Part shown: positions 7,814 through 16,455 of the stretch, in pieces | Position numbering within the stretch: position 1 is the stretch's first letter | Layout of the letters: the number at the start of each line of letters is the position of its first letter | NCBI GenBank assembly: GCA_900317865.1 | Contig: ONIK01000009.1 | Coordinates: 1-33,963 of the forward strand | DNA from: an uncultured Methanobrevibacter sp. | GTDB lineage: Archaea; Methanobacteriota; Methanobacteria; Methanobacteriales; Methanobacteriaceae | Length of the DNA stretch: 33,963 bases | Direction: 5' to 3' | The notes under the pieces: generated by a model | Told to the model about the DNA's origin: nothing | What the model saw: the letters and a program-made list of their open reading frames with translations, nothing else | Databases searched by the model: none | Made by a program: the position numbers and the translations under genes

Positions 7814-8734
7814 TTAATCACCTTTTAATTCTTCTATAAATGAACATGCTTTACATAATTCATTTGCTGACGGTTCACCACATTTAACACATCTTCCATG
7901 AGAATATTCCTTTTTAAAGTCATCTTTAATTGCATTTTTAATTTTGTCATATCCCCTCAAAGTGGAATATTTTATTGTTGGATGATCTTCACTTAATTTA
8001 TTAATTACTTCAGAAACTTCACCCCTGAAAGATTGCTGTGCATATGGACAGCTTGCAAAGTGAACTTCCAATTCCTTTGCTACAACATACAAACCAATTT
8101 CACGTTCTGGAATTTCACGAAGAGGTTTGATTTTAACTGTAAATTCTTCTGCTTTTGATTCTGTTTTAGCGCCCAGTTTAGTTAAATTATCAGTATTGCC
8201 TTCAAGATAATTCATCATTATTGCCTGAACTTCATCATCCAAATTATGTCCTGTAGCGATTTTAGTAGCTCCCATCTCACGAGCCGCCTTATTGATTATT
8301 GTTCTTCTGAAAACTCCACAATATGAACATGACCCTTTATGATTAGGTTTTTCCATTATTTCATCTAATGTAATGCCGTAAGTATCCTTCAGTGAAACAA
8401 TCTTGTGCTCTATGCCTAAACGCTCAGCATGACGAATAGCTATATCAACACCATCCTGCCGGTAATTATCAATTCCTTCATCAACCGTTACCGCACAGAG
8501 TTCAATAATATTGAGTTCACGAAAGGAATTCAAAATTTCAAGTGTTGTTACACTGTCCTTTCCTCCCGAAAGTGCAACAAGAACCTTATCTCCCTTATCC
8601 AATAATTTTTCTTTCCTAACCGTTTTAATAACTTTTTTTTCAATTGAATCAATAAAACAATCCTTACATAAATATTGGCCGGACTGTTCTTTTTTAATAA
8701 TAACATTAGGATTACCGCATTTGGTACAATCCAT
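7814..8734 (-). CDS. tRNA 2-thiouridine synthetase, TtuA/Ncs6 family
   Basis: This 306-residue PP-loop ATPase adenylates a tRNA uridine and transfers sulfur to it. Zinc-finger cysteines CTKCG and CKDC lie at residues 3-6 and 22-25. The ATP pyrophosphatase motif SGGKDS is near 55-60. CSYCGVFRR (about 136-144) and a later CPYAQ supply the three cysteines of the TtuA/Ncs6 [4Fe-4S] cluster. A second zinc finger, CVKCG...CKAC, lies near the C-terminus (about 282-298). GHNLDDEVQAIMMN is the conserved tRNA/catalytic segment. The start ATG has GGTGAG as Shine-Dalgarno (GGTGAGAAAATG). The upstream VWA gene ends 8 nt earlier and the sulfur-carrier gene follows with no gap, so translation is probably coupled. 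TtuA (T54) and Ncs6 (U34) cannot be told apart here. Confidence 0.9.
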   Translation of the reverse strand: MDCTKCGNPNVIIKKEQSGQYLCKDCFIDSIEKKVIKTVRKEKLLDKGDKVLVALSGGKDSVTTLEILNSFRELNIIELCAVTVDEGIDNYRQDGVDIAIRHAERLGIEHKIVSLKDTYGITLDEIMEKPNHKGSCSYCGVFRRTIINKAAREMGATKIATGHNLDDEVQAIMMNYLEGNTDNLTKLGAKTESKAEEFTVKIKPLREIPEREIGLYVVAKELEVHFASCPYAQQSFRGEVSEVINKLSEDHPTIKYSTLRGYDKIKNAIKDDFKKEYSHGRCVKCGEPSANELCKACSFIEELKGD

Positions 8735-8742
8735 TTTCTCAC

Positions 8743-9900
8743 CTACATCTGCTCTACAAATTGAGCTAATTGATTAAGAGTATTAACTTCAAATACATGT
8801 GCTCCAGCATCCTCATAAAGTGAAACACAACTATCAACTATATCCCATTTATTTCTATCTTCAGGATTGAGTATAACAACTTTTTTAGAGTCACGAACCA
8901 TTTCTTCAACCAGATGCACACTTGCAGGTATTCCATTCTGTTTTGGACCTGCCCAATCCCTGCAATCAGATAATATAATCACGTAAGACTTATTATTTAA
9001 ATTTGCCTTTTCCTGGAATGCTTTGAATGCAGAGTACATGTCCGATGTTCCGTGAACCATCATATTCTTTACTCTTAAATCTTTAACCTTAACAAAAGAA
9101 TCTATCAAATATTCTTCTTTTAAAGCATCAGTCGTTTCTATAACCTTATTATCAAATTCAAAAGTTCGGGAATGTTTAAATGCAGTTTGTGCAGAAAACA
9201 TTAACATGAAAAACCAACTACTGATCCATTCACAGGATCCGCTAATATCATTTAGGAACAAATGTTCATTTTTATGTGGCCTTGGCTTAGCTTTAACAAG
9301 CTCGATTGGTACGCCACCATATTTTAAATTGGCACGAATAGTTCTTCGCATATCTATTTTATGGGAAGATGATTGGATTTTACGTCTTGAACGTTTATTG
9401 GCTATTCTTCTACCCAATCTTTGGCAGATTTCAAGCATTCTTGGGTCAAACCTGTTGAGTTTGGTTAAATCCTTGTTCATCAGTTCTCCATCGCGTTCAA
9501 GTTCCTTAACTTCATCAAGCAATGGCTGACCAGACAACATTTTTAACTTTTCATTGTTCATCTTTTCTTTTTGAACTTTTTTATAAGCATTATTTTGCTT
9601 TTTAATAATATACTTATTGGATTTTGGACCTGTACCCTTGTATGCCTTACCTCTTTCAAGCATTTCATCCGCTTCAGACTTCACCTGTTCCTTTTTGAAA
9701 ATCTCTTCAAAAATCTTGTTGAATTTAGGGATATCATATTTATCCTTAACATAAATTGCCCTCAAGGCAGTCCTAAGCAAATCCCTATCGCTCTCTCCAA
9801 TCTGAAGATAAACCTCACTTGCAGAAAAAGTACTTCTAATACTAACCGGCAAGCCTGCTTCCCTCAATTGATTAGATAAATTGACTATCTTATTAACCAT
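8743..9900 (-). CDS. VWA domain protein, CoxE-like
   Basis: The protein has 385 residues. The N-terminal half is charged and helical (about 1-200, with a Lys-rich segment near 90-120). The second half is a von Willebrand A domain with a MIDAS site: LFLNDISGSCEW gives DxSGS, GTSDMYSAF gives the Thr, and VIILSDCRDWAG the Asp. This is the CoxE-like family that usually pairs with a MoxR ATPase to remodel or insert metal into client enzymes. Its gene lies directly downstream of moxR (1 nt between stop and start), which supports such a pair. Possible clients are unknown; the tRNA thiolase and DUF89 genes downstream are candidates only by position. Confidence 0.85.
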   Translation of the reverse strand: MVNKIVNLSNQLREAGLPVSIRSTFSASEVYLQIGESDRDLLRTALRAIYVKDKYDIPKFNKIFEEIFKKEQVKSEADEMLERGKAYKGTGPKSNKYIIKKQNNAYKKVQKEKMNNEKLKMLSGQPLLDEVKELERDGELMNKDLTKLNRFDPRMLEICQRLGRRIANKRSRRKIQSSSHKIDMRRTIRANLKYGGVPIELVKAKPRPHKNEHLFLNDISGSCEWISSWFFMLMFSAQTAFKHSRTFEFDNKVIETTDALKEEYLIDSFVKVKDLRVKNMMVHGTSDMYSAFKAFQEKANLNNKSYVIILSDCRDWAGPKQNGIPASVHLVEEMVRDSKKVVILNPEDRNKWDIVDSCVSLYEDAGAHVFEVNTLNQLAQFVEQM

Positions 9901-9901
9901 T

Positions 9902-10759
9902 TTAATATTTCCTATCTAGGACATCTTTAATAACACGTTTTTTATCGCTTTCAGTTTTAATGGCTACGCCAACACTTTCTTTCATGGCTTCTGTTGTATT
10001 TCTATTATTTAAATTTGAAACTGATTTTACCCAATCCACAGTTCCTCTAACAGAAGGCTTTTTAAGCAAATTAAGATTTCTAATCTCCTGAACAATTTTA
10101 ACAACAGTAGAAACTGTATCGTCATCAGCCTCCGGAAGCTTGGACTTGACAATTTCAATTTCCCTTTCAACACTAGGGTAAGGAATGTATAAGAACAAAC
10201 ATCTGTCTTTTGTCTCATCCAGAAGGGATCTTTGTGAGTTGGAAGTTAAAATAACAATCAAGTCATTTTGTAACTGAAAAGTACCCAAGTCATTAATGGT
10301 AATTTCCTGTTCACCCAATGCCTGAAGTAAAAAACTTTCAACTTCCTCATCAGCCTTATCAATTTCATCAATTAACAAAACTGAATCCTTATCATTCAAA
10401 AAAGCATTTAAAAGTGATCTTCTAATAAAATATTCCTCTTCAAAAATTGTATCCTCTTTAGATTCTACATTTTTTGCAGCTTCCAAATGCAGCAACTGCT
10501 TTTGATAATTCCATTCTCCAACAATCTGTTCAAAAGTGATTCCTTCATAACATTGAATTCTAAAGAAATCCCTATCAAAAGTTTTAGCTACAACTTTGGC
10601 AAGTTCTGTTTTACCGACACCAGGTGGACCTTCAATCAACATGGGTTTAGCTAATAAAAAAGATAAAAACAGAGTAGTTGATATTTCTTTATTAGAAACA
10701 TACTGCTCCTGTAAAAGAGCCTTATCAATATCTTTAATACTTAATCCTTCACTTTGCAA
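9902..10759 (-). CDS. MoxR-family AAA+ ATPase
   Basis: This 285-residue AAA+ ATPase has Walker A GPPGVGKTE (about residues 43-51), Walker B VLLIDEIDKA (about 126-135) and sensor 1 LIVILTSNSQRS. The sequence between (FFRIQCYEGITFEQIVGEWNYQ) is typical of MoxR proteins, which act with VWA partners as chaperones. The start is TTG at 10759. GGTG at 10767-10770 lies 7 nt upstream, and TTATATAATT at 10791-10800 supplies the TATA box, so the first gene of the operon has a short leader. All five following minus-strand genes are within 9 nt of each other, which makes this the head of one operon. Confidence 0.9.
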   Translation of the reverse strand: MQSEGLSIKDIDKALLQEQYVSNKEISTTLFLSFLLAKPMLIEGPPGVGKTELAKVVAKTFDRDFFRIQCYEGITFEQIVGEWNYQKQLLHLEAAKNVESKEDTIFEEEYFIRRSLLNAFLNDKDSVLLIDEIDKADEEVESFLLQALGEQEITINDLGTFQLQNDLIVILTSNSQRSLLDETKDRCLFLYIPYPSVEREIEIVKSKLPEADDDTVSTVVKIVQEIRNLNLLKKPSVRGTVDWVKSVSNLNNRNTTEAMKESVGVAIKTESDKKRVIKDVLDRKY

Positions 10760-10766
10760 ATTTAAA

Positions 10767-10800
10767 CACCAATCAAATTTTACTTAATTAAATTATATAA
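10767..10800 (-). promoter_or_regulatory. Promoter and ribosome-binding site of the six-gene operon
   Basis: On the minus strand the TATA box TTATATAATT (10791-10800) precedes the ribosome-binding site GGTG (10767-10770) and the TTG start at 10759. The expected transcription start is near 10770, so the leader is very short. No inverted-repeat operator was seen. Confidence 0.5.
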
Positions 10801-10882
10801 TAAATCTAATTTAAAGTTTATGAAAAATATTAAATATATTGATGGGTAAAAAATAATAATAATATAGCATAGGAGGGTAAGA

Positions 10883-11251
10883 ATGAAATTTGATAATATG
10901 GTTATTTTAGCTGTTATAGTAGCAATAATTATATTAACAATGGGTGCGGTTGTTTACACAAGCGGCCTTGATAAAACAACAAATAATATTACAGATGTAA
11001 ACAACACAAACAGCACGCATAAAAATGATAGTGGCATACTTTCAATTTTTAATGAAAGTCAGCAAACAACCAGTTCAAGTTCATCTAGTCAAAGTCAAAG
11101 TCAAAGTCAAAGTAGTTCAAGTTCACAAGGCGGTTCATCATCTGGCGGAAGCAGTGACTCAGGCGGAGGTTATACTCCTTCTCCTTCACCGACCCCAAGC
11201 CCAAGTCCGGCACCTGAACCTTCACAAGACTGGGATATTATAGATGACTAA
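10883..11251 (+). CDS. Membrane-anchored Ser/Gln- and Pro-rich surface protein
   Basis: This is a 122-residue protein of unknown function. One hydrophobic segment (residues 5-27, VILAVIVAIIILTMGAVVY) acts as an uncleaved signal anchor. It is followed by an Asn/Thr stretch with N-glycosylation-type sequons (NNTN area), a Ser-Gln repeat region (about 60-88), a Gly-Ser region and a Pro-Ser/Pro-Thr spacer (about 97-112), ending in acidic SQDWDIIDD. The composition suggests an extracellular linker or wall-associated protein. It has a strong Shine-Dalgarno AGGAGGG and a TATA-like TTAAATATAT at about 10830-10839. It faces the DHPS-like gene tail to tail, with only 5 nt between. The coding strand has an AGTCAA microsatellite. 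Confidence 0.7.
   Translation: MKFDNMVILAVIVAIIILTMGAVVYTSGLDKTTNNITDVNNTNSTHKNDSGILSIFNESQQTTSSSSSSQSQSQSQSSSSSQGGSSSGGSSDSGGGYTPSPSPTPSPSPAPEPSQDWDIIDD
11087..11110 (+). repeat. AGTCAA hexanucleotide microsatellite in coding sequence
   Basis: Four perfect tandem copies of AGTCAA encode Ser-Gln repeats in the surface-protein gene. The flanking sequence is a degenerate version of the same unit (AGTTCA, AGTAGT). The unit is a multiple of three, so copy-number change would alter spacer length without breaking the frame. Confidence 0.8.
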
Positions 11252-11256
11252 AAAAA

Positions 11257-12858
11257 TTAGTTTTTAAACTGATCAGGATTTTTGAACAATTCAAAATCCT
11301 GAACATAATCTTTACCCGTAATCATCGCAATTTCAGCTTTTTGGAGTTCACTTCCAAGATATGCTGCATGTTCCATACGGGTAACAAGTTCTTTTTTTAT
11401 TATTTCTTCATATACTTCTTTAGCTGTTTTTCCAACAATTACTAAATCAGCTTTATTTTTCTTAAAATGAGTTGCAATAATCTTGCTTTCACCCACAGTA
11501 GTCCCATAATCAACATTTATCCTAAAACTGCCTGCCTTATCACGAATGAACTTTAAAGGTTCGGAAAGCTTTGCATGTGGAATTCCATCCAGTTCATTTT
11601 CAATAACATCCGTTCTTTTATGCTTATCCTTAAAGGCAACAAGATTAATTCCCAAATCCTTTGGTATGGATTTTCTATGTTTAGCAAGAAACATCATTTT
11701 GGAGGCTGTTGAAAGTTCATAAACGCTACCTCTCGTTTTTCCACTTTCTTCCGGTGTGAACAAAATGCTTACACCAAGTTCCATTCCAATACCCGCCAAT
11801 AATACATTCGCTCCACCGGAATCTGCATCCATCAATTCAATTACATTACCTACACCGAAAAACATTGGTGCTTTGTTATCTTTATGAAAATCTTTAAATG
11901 CAATAATGGATTCCACAACACTGGCACTGTTAACAGGATCCAATATCAAATCGGCAACATACTTCAAACCGTCAGTATCTTCAATTAACTGATTCATGAA
12001 TTCAACCCTTTCTTCAGGAGTCTTTGGTGTAATTCCTTCAGTAAAATTAGTTGGAAGCAATACAGCAGGAATTCCTTTTTCCTTTAATAATGGTGCTACT
12101 TTAGATTGGTTACCCAAATCCACACTTAAAACGAAATCAATTCCATTTTCAGCAGCCACTATAATTTCATCAGCATTTAATGTATCTATGCTTAAAGGCC
12201 TATCCCCTACAATCGGTCTTAATGTATTGATTAATTCAGGAATTTTATCTGAAAAATCCTCACCGGCAGCCATACCTATATCAATCATGTCTGCACCACA
12301 GTCAACAAAATATTGACATTTGTTGATTAATGCCTCTTTTGATAAAAAAGGTGCATTGGCTATTTCGGCCAATACTCTCATAGGAAAATCTTCACCCACA
12401 GGCAATTTTCCAACCAGAATATTATTCGGTTTTTGAAGAAGTTTTTCTATAGTTTCAGCATCATTTTCAAAGTCTTCAATTATTTTAAATGCTTCTTTTC
12501 GTTTTTCTTCTTCTATTAATTTATCTGCAGGCTTATCTTCAGACAGTTCAATATTATCAAGCAAATTTAAAACCATTGCCAAATCTGCCCCATCAGTAGA
12601 TCCTTTAAATGTTGGAATTCCTAGTTCCTTTGTTATTTCACGAGTGCCTTTTTTTATTAAACCTGGAACTAAAATTAAATCAATTTCATCCATTTGATCT
12701 TTAAAATAAGTTTTTACTTCTTTTATAATCATTTTAGGAGTTAAGAAAGCTGCAACTTGCGTATCAGCAATATGAACAATAACATCTTGGGATGAATCTG
12801 AAACCACATTTTTTATTAACGGATATGCCAAATTTCCTGTAATTATTAAAACTTTCAT
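11257..12858 (-). CDS. Dihydropteroate-synthase-like protein of methanogens
   Basis: This 533-residue protein belongs to the archaeal DHPS-related family (TIGR00284 type), suspected to act in tetrahydromethanopterin biosynthesis; the exact reaction is not settled to my knowledge. Region 1-130 is a Rossmann-like domain (MKVLIITGNLAYPLIK). The DHPS-like TIM barrel follows from about 150 to 420: FVDCGADMIDIGMAAGEDF, RPLSIDTLNADEI, LILDPVN and MFFGVGNVIELMDADSGG are pterin-barrel signatures. A C-terminal domain (about 435-533, INVDYGTTVGESKIIATHFKK, VIVGKTAKEVYEEI) resembles DUF4346. The ATG has GGAG 6 nt upstream. It is monocistronic. H4MPT use by mer and hmd in this window fits a cofactor-synthesis role. 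Confidence 0.85.
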   Translation of the reverse strand: MKVLIITGNLAYPLIKNVVSDSSQDVIVHIADTQVAAFLTPKMIIKEVKTYFKDQMDEIDLILVPGLIKKGTREITKELGIPTFKGSTDGADLAMVLNLLDNIELSEDKPADKLIEEEKRKEAFKIIEDFENDAETIEKLLQKPNNILVGKLPVGEDFPMRVLAEIANAPFLSKEALINKCQYFVDCGADMIDIGMAAGEDFSDKIPELINTLRPIVGDRPLSIDTLNADEIIVAAENGIDFVLSVDLGNQSKVAPLLKEKGIPAVLLPTNFTEGITPKTPEERVEFMNQLIEDTDGLKYVADLILDPVNSASVVESIIAFKDFHKDNKAPMFFGVGNVIELMDADSGGANVLLAGIGMELGVSILFTPEESGKTRGSVYELSTASKMMFLAKHRKSIPKDLGINLVAFKDKHKRTDVIENELDGIPHAKLSEPLKFIRDKAGSFRINVDYGTTVGESKIIATHFKKNKADLVIVGKTAKEVYEEIIKKELVTRMEHAAYLGSELQKAEIAMITGKDYVQDFELFKNPDQFKN

Positions 12859-13066
12859 ATTAACTCCTCAAATATTATTATATATTATTATATTATATTA
12901 AATCTTTGAAAAAGTAATAATCACCCAAAACAATTAGATAATCTTAAATCTTTTTAATTAACCTTTATTAATCTAAAAAATAACTGTTAAAAAAACAACA
13001 ATACATACAAGCATTATAAATTAAAAATTAAACAAAAATATTGAAAAATAAAAATATAACATAAGA

Positions 13067-13117
13067 TTTATATATTTTGGAATTTATAATGATTATACAT
13101 GATAAATATATGGAGGA
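13067..13117 (+). promoter_or_regulatory. por operon promoter and ribosome-binding site
   Basis: A TATA box TTTATATA (13067-13074) is followed by Shine-Dalgarno GGAGGA (13112-13117), 7 nt before the ATG at 13125. The predicted transcription start near 13097 lies downstream of the ATG at 13077, so that longer frame cannot be the real start. Confidence 0.65.
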
Positions 13118-13124
13118 AAATTTA

Positions 13125-13646
13125 ATGATTGAAATTCGTTTTCATGGAAGAGGTGGACAAGGTTCCGTAACCGCTGCCGAAATTTTGGCTAAAGCAGCAT
13201 TTAAAGACGGTAAATATTCACAGGCTTTTCCATTTTTTGGAGTAGAACGTAGAGGGGCTCCAGTTATGGCTTTCACAAGAATTGATGATAAGCCAATTGA
13301 TTTAAGATATCAAGTCTATAATCCGGACTATGTATTAGTTTTAGATGACGGATTATTGAATGTAGTAGATGTATTTTCAGGAATTAAAGACAGTACTGAA
13401 GTTATTATTAACACTGAAACCTTTGAAGGTAGTGGAGCACATAAAGTCCACAGTATTGACGCAACTGGAATTGCATTAGATATGTTAGGACGTAACATTG
13501 TAAATACTATTATTTTAGGATATTTTGCTAAAAAAACCCAAGCAGTAAGTATTGATTCACTTCTTGAAGTGATTGCAGAAACATTCCCAGGAAAAGTTGG
13601 GGAATTAAATGTAGAAGCTACTAAAAAAGCTTATGATATGGGATGA
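13125..13646 (+). CDS. porC: Pyruvate:ferredoxin oxidoreductase gamma subunit
   Basis: This is the gamma subunit of the four-subunit PFOR, which in autotrophic methanogens mainly makes pyruvate from acetyl-CoA and CO2. The N-terminus MIEIRFHGRGGQGSVTAAEILAKAA is the family signature, and EVRRGAPV-like VERRGAPVMAFTRID follows. The length of 173 residues is normal from the ATG at 13125. A longer frame opens at 13077 but begins before the likely transcription start. It is the first gene of porCDABEF, all on the plus strand and tightly spaced, and porD begins 12 nt later. Confidence 0.95.
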   Translation: MIEIRFHGRGGQGSVTAAEILAKAAFKDGKYSQAFPFFGVERRGAPVMAFTRIDDKPIDLRYQVYNPDYVLVLDDGLLNVVDVFSGIKDSTEVIINTETFEGSGAHKVHSIDATGIALDMLGRNIVNTIILGYFAKKTQAVSIDSLLEVIAETFPGKVGELNVEATKKAYDMG

Positions 13647-13658
13647 GGGTGATTTAAT

Positions 13659-13901
13659 ATGGTAAGTATAGGATGTGTAATTAAAAACCCAGGTAATAGT
13701 AGAAATAATAAAACCGGAAGTTGGAGAACTTTCAAACCAATTTTAGACAAAGAAAAATGTATTGATTGTGATAATTGTATTATCTTTTGTCCAGACGGTA
13801 GTGTAAACAAACAACATGATATAGATTACGATTTCTGTAAAGGATGCGGAATTTGTGCAAACGAATGTCCTTCCGATGCGATTGAAATGGTAAAAGAATA
13901 G
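13659..13901 (+). CDS. porD: Pyruvate:ferredoxin oxidoreductase delta subunit (ferredoxin-like)
   Basis: This 80-residue protein has two [4Fe-4S] motifs: CIDCDNCIIFCP (about residues 32-43) and CKGCGICANECP (about 61-72). These carry electrons from the catalytic subunits to ferredoxin. The N-terminal IKNPGNSRNNKTGSWRTFKPI is the usual delta-subunit lead. GGGTGAT at 13647-13653 serves as Shine-Dalgarno 5 nt before the ATG. Confidence 0.95.
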   Translation: MVSIGCVIKNPGNSRNNKTGSWRTFKPILDKEKCIDCDNCIIFCPDGSVNKQHDIDYDFCKGCGICANECPSDAIEMVKE

Positions 13902-13915
13902 AAGAGAGTGATTAA

Positions 13916-15061
13916 ATGGTAAAAGAAGTAATGACCTCAAATAAAGCAGTTGCAGAAGCTGTTAGATTAGCTAAACCACAAGTTATTCCTGTTTATCCAA
14001 TTACTCCACAAACTACAATTTCAGAATATTTAGCACAATATGTTGCTGATGAAAAAATTGCTGCTAAATACGTCAAAGTAGAATCCGAACACAGTGCAAT
14101 AAGTGCTGCAGTTGGAGCTAGTGGTGCTGGAGTAAGAGTATTTACAGCAACATCTTCACAAGGATTAATGTTAATGCACGAAATTTTATTTGCGGCAGCA
14201 GGTATGAGAACACCATTTGTTTTAGCTGATGCAAATAGAGCAATTTCTGCTCCATTAAATATTTGGAACGACCAACAAGATTCAATTGCTCAAAGAGATG
14301 CTGGTTGGTTACAAATTTATGTTGAAAATGCTCAAGAAGCATTAGATACTACTTTAATGGCTTACAAAATTTCAGAAAATCCTGACGTATTGCTTCCATC
14401 AATGGTATGTTTAGATGGATTTATTTTAACACACACAGTTGAACCTGTAGAAATTCCAGATCAAGAAAGTGTAGATAAGTTTTTACCTCCATACGTTCCA
14501 GAACATGCATACCTTGATCCGAAAGAACCTATGTCAATTGGTAACTTTGCTGACCCTGATTATTATACAGAAGCAAGATATGCAATGCAAGTTGCAATGG
14601 ATAATTCAATCGAAGTTATTCAAAAAACTTGCGACGAATTTGCAGAAATATTCGGAAGACAATATGGTCTTGTTGAACCATACAAAACCGAAGATGCAGA
14701 CATTATATTTGTTGCAATGGGATCACTTTGTAGTACTATTAGAGTAATTGTTGATCAGTTAAGAGACCAAGGCGAAAAAGTAGGTTTACTTAAAATCAGA
14801 GCTTACAGACCATTCCCAGTTGAAGCAATTAAAGAAGCAGTCAAAAATTGTGAAAAAATAGCTGTTATTGATAAAAATTACTCATTTGGAATTGGTGGAG
14901 CACTTTATTCAGATATGAAAGTTAAAATTGACAAAGAAATATATGGATTCATTGCCGGTTTAGGTGGAAGGGACATAACCCCTGAATACATATTAGAAGC
15001 ATACGAAAAAACAAAAGTGCCAGAAAAAGATGTCACATGGATAGGACTTAAGGAGGAATAG
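13916..15061 (+). CDS. porA: Pyruvate:ferredoxin oxidoreductase alpha subunit
   Basis: The protein has 381 residues, normal length. The N-terminal pyrimidine-binding domain has VIPVYPITPQTTISEYL, and VESEHSAISAAVGASGAGVRVFTATSSQGL contains the conserved Glu that activates TPP. The C-terminal domain II (about 255-381) has YGLVEPYKTEDADIIFVAMGS and RPFPVEAIKEA. With PorB it forms the active site in the cytoplasm. The ATG lies 14 nt after porD with GAGTGATT directly upstream, and porB begins 2 nt after its stop. Confidence 0.96.
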   Translation: MVKEVMTSNKAVAEAVRLAKPQVIPVYPITPQTTISEYLAQYVADEKIAAKYVKVESEHSAISAAVGASGAGVRVFTATSSQGLMLMHEILFAAAGMRTPFVLADANRAISAPLNIWNDQQDSIAQRDAGWLQIYVENAQEALDTTLMAYKISENPDVLLPSMVCLDGFILTHTVEPVEIPDQESVDKFLPPYVPEHAYLDPKEPMSIGNFADPDYYTEARYAMQVAMDNSIEVIQKTCDEFAEIFGRQYGLVEPYKTEDADIIFVAMGSLCSTIRVIVDQLRDQGEKVGLLKIRAYRPFPVEAIKEAVKNCEKIAVIDKNYSFGIGGALYSDMKVKIDKEIYGFIAGLGGRDITPEYILEAYEKTKVPEKDVTWIGLKEE

Positions 15062-15063
15062 AT

Positions 15064-15933
15064 ATGGTAGATATACCTGATAAAGATTTATTAGCACCAG
15101 GACACAGAGGATGTGCTGGTTGTGGAGCATCCATTGGTGTAAAATTAGCTCTAAATGCTTTAGGAGAAAATACTGTAGCTATTTCTGCTACAGGTTGTCT
15201 TGAAGTTATGACTACACCATACCCAGAATCTGCATGGGAAGTTCCATTTATTCACGTAGCATTTGAAAACTCCGGTGCTGTTGCATCCGGTGTTGAAGCT
15301 GCATTAAGAATACAAGGAAAAGATGATGTAAATGTTGTTGCTTTCGGTGGTGACGGAGGAACTGTAGATATCGGTTTACAATCCCTTTCAGGAGCTATGG
15401 AAAGAGGACACAACATGTTATACATTTGTTATGATAATGAAGCATACATGAATACAGGTATTCAAAGAAGTGGAGCAACTCCTTTTGGTGCAACAACAAC
15501 TACTTCACCACAGGGTAGCGCAAGTTTCGGAGAAGATAAACCTAAAAAAGATATGCCTATGATTATGGCAGCACATGGAATTCCATATGTAGCTACCGCA
15601 TCAATTGCATACCCAGAAGACTTTGTAAACAAAGTTAAAAAAGCAGCTTCAATCGAAGGACCTGCTTACATACACTTACAACAACCATGTACAACAGGTT
15701 GGGGATATCCTTCTGAAAAAACAATTGAAATGGGTAGATTAGCTGTAGAAACTGGATCTTGGATATTATATGAAATTGAAAACGGTGAATTCAGCATTAC
15801 TTTTACACCTGAAGAAAGAAAACCTGTAAAAGAATACTTATCACAACAAAAAAGATTCAGACACTTGCAAGATGAACAAATCGAAAAAATACAAAAATAC
15901 GTAGACGCACAATGCAGTGAATTAGGATTATAG
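15064..15933 (+). CDS. porB: Pyruvate:ferredoxin oxidoreductase beta subunit
   Basis: The protein has 289 residues. GHRGCAGCGASIG (about residues 13-25) supplies two cysteines of the proximal cluster. GGDGGTVDIGLQSLSGAMERGHNMLYICYDNEAYMNTG is the Mg-TPP binding motif (GDG to N). A further Cys is in QQPCTTGWGYP. Shine-Dalgarno AAGGAGG overlaps the end of porA. Spacing suggests coupled translation of the two catalytic subunits. Confidence 0.96.
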   Translation: MVDIPDKDLLAPGHRGCAGCGASIGVKLALNALGENTVAISATGCLEVMTTPYPESAWEVPFIHVAFENSGAVASGVEAALRIQGKDDVNVVAFGGDGGTVDIGLQSLSGAMERGHNMLYICYDNEAYMNTGIQRSGATPFGATTTTSPQGSASFGEDKPKKDMPMIMAAHGIPYVATASIAYPEDFVNKVKKAASIEGPAYIHLQQPCTTGWGYPSEKTIEMGRLAVETGSWILYEIENGEFSITFTPEERKPVKEYLSQQKRFRHLQDEQIEKIQKYVDAQCSELGL

Positions 15934-15943
15934 GAGGAAAACT

Positions 15944-16444
15944 ATGGAAAAAATTTCCGTAAATAGTAATATGTGTGATGGATGTCTAAACTGTGAAAAC
16001 ATGTGTGCATCTGTCCATACAGCAGCTAGAATAAAAATCATAGAACATAAGTCCTCCTTCTATGGTATTGTATGTCAACATTGTGAAAGTGCACCTTGTA
16101 TTAAAATCTGTCCAACCGATGCGATAACAGATGAAAAAGTCGATACAACAAAATGTATCGGTTGTGGATTATGTGTAATGGTTTGTCCATTCGGCGCAAT
16201 GACTTACACAGCAAGTATTGCTGAGAAATGTGATTTATGCGCTGACAGAGAAGAAGGCCCTGCATGTATCAAAGCATGTACTAAAAGAGCTATTTCAGTT
16301 CTCGACCCTGCTAAAGTTAAAGCTAAAAATCAGCAAAAATTCTTATCTAAACTTGCAGGAATTTACGAACCTGATCAGAAAAAAGGTGGATTTGTCCACG
16401 TGATTACAAGTCAAGCTAGAGCCAGACTGGTTCTAGACGAATAG
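15944..16444 (+). CDS. porE: PFOR-associated polyferredoxin subunit PorE
   Basis: This 166-residue iron-sulfur protein has several cysteine clusters: MCDGCLNCENMC (about 10-21), CQHCESAPCIKICP (about 44-57), CIGCGLCVMVCP (about 70-81) and CDLCADREEGPACIKAC (about 92-108). That is enough for about four [4Fe-4S] centres, in the HycB/CooF-like style. PorE and PorF accompany PFOR in methanogens and are needed for efficient electron delivery in Methanococcus maripaludis. AGGAGG lies 6 nt before the ATG and 10 nt after porB. Confidence 0.9.
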   Translation: MEKISVNSNMCDGCLNCENMCASVHTAARIKIIEHKSSFYGIVCQHCESAPCIKICPTDAITDEKVDTTKCIGCGLCVMVCPFGAMTYTASIAEKCDLCADREEGPACIKACTKRAISVLDPAKVKAKNQQKFLSKLAGIYEPDQKKGGFVHVITSQARARLVLDE

Positions 16445-16455
16445 GAATATTTTCT

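Noticed and set aside
11025..11243. 72-codon Val/Lys-rich frame overlapping the surface-protein gene
   Set aside because: It is the shifted reading of the AGTCAA repeat and Pro-rich region, has no start signal, and the main frame has anchor helix and AGGAGGG site.
13077..13124. Extended porC N-terminus
   Set aside because: It begins at or before the predicted transcription start and lacks a ribosome-binding site, whereas 13125 has GGAGGA and the family N-terminus.
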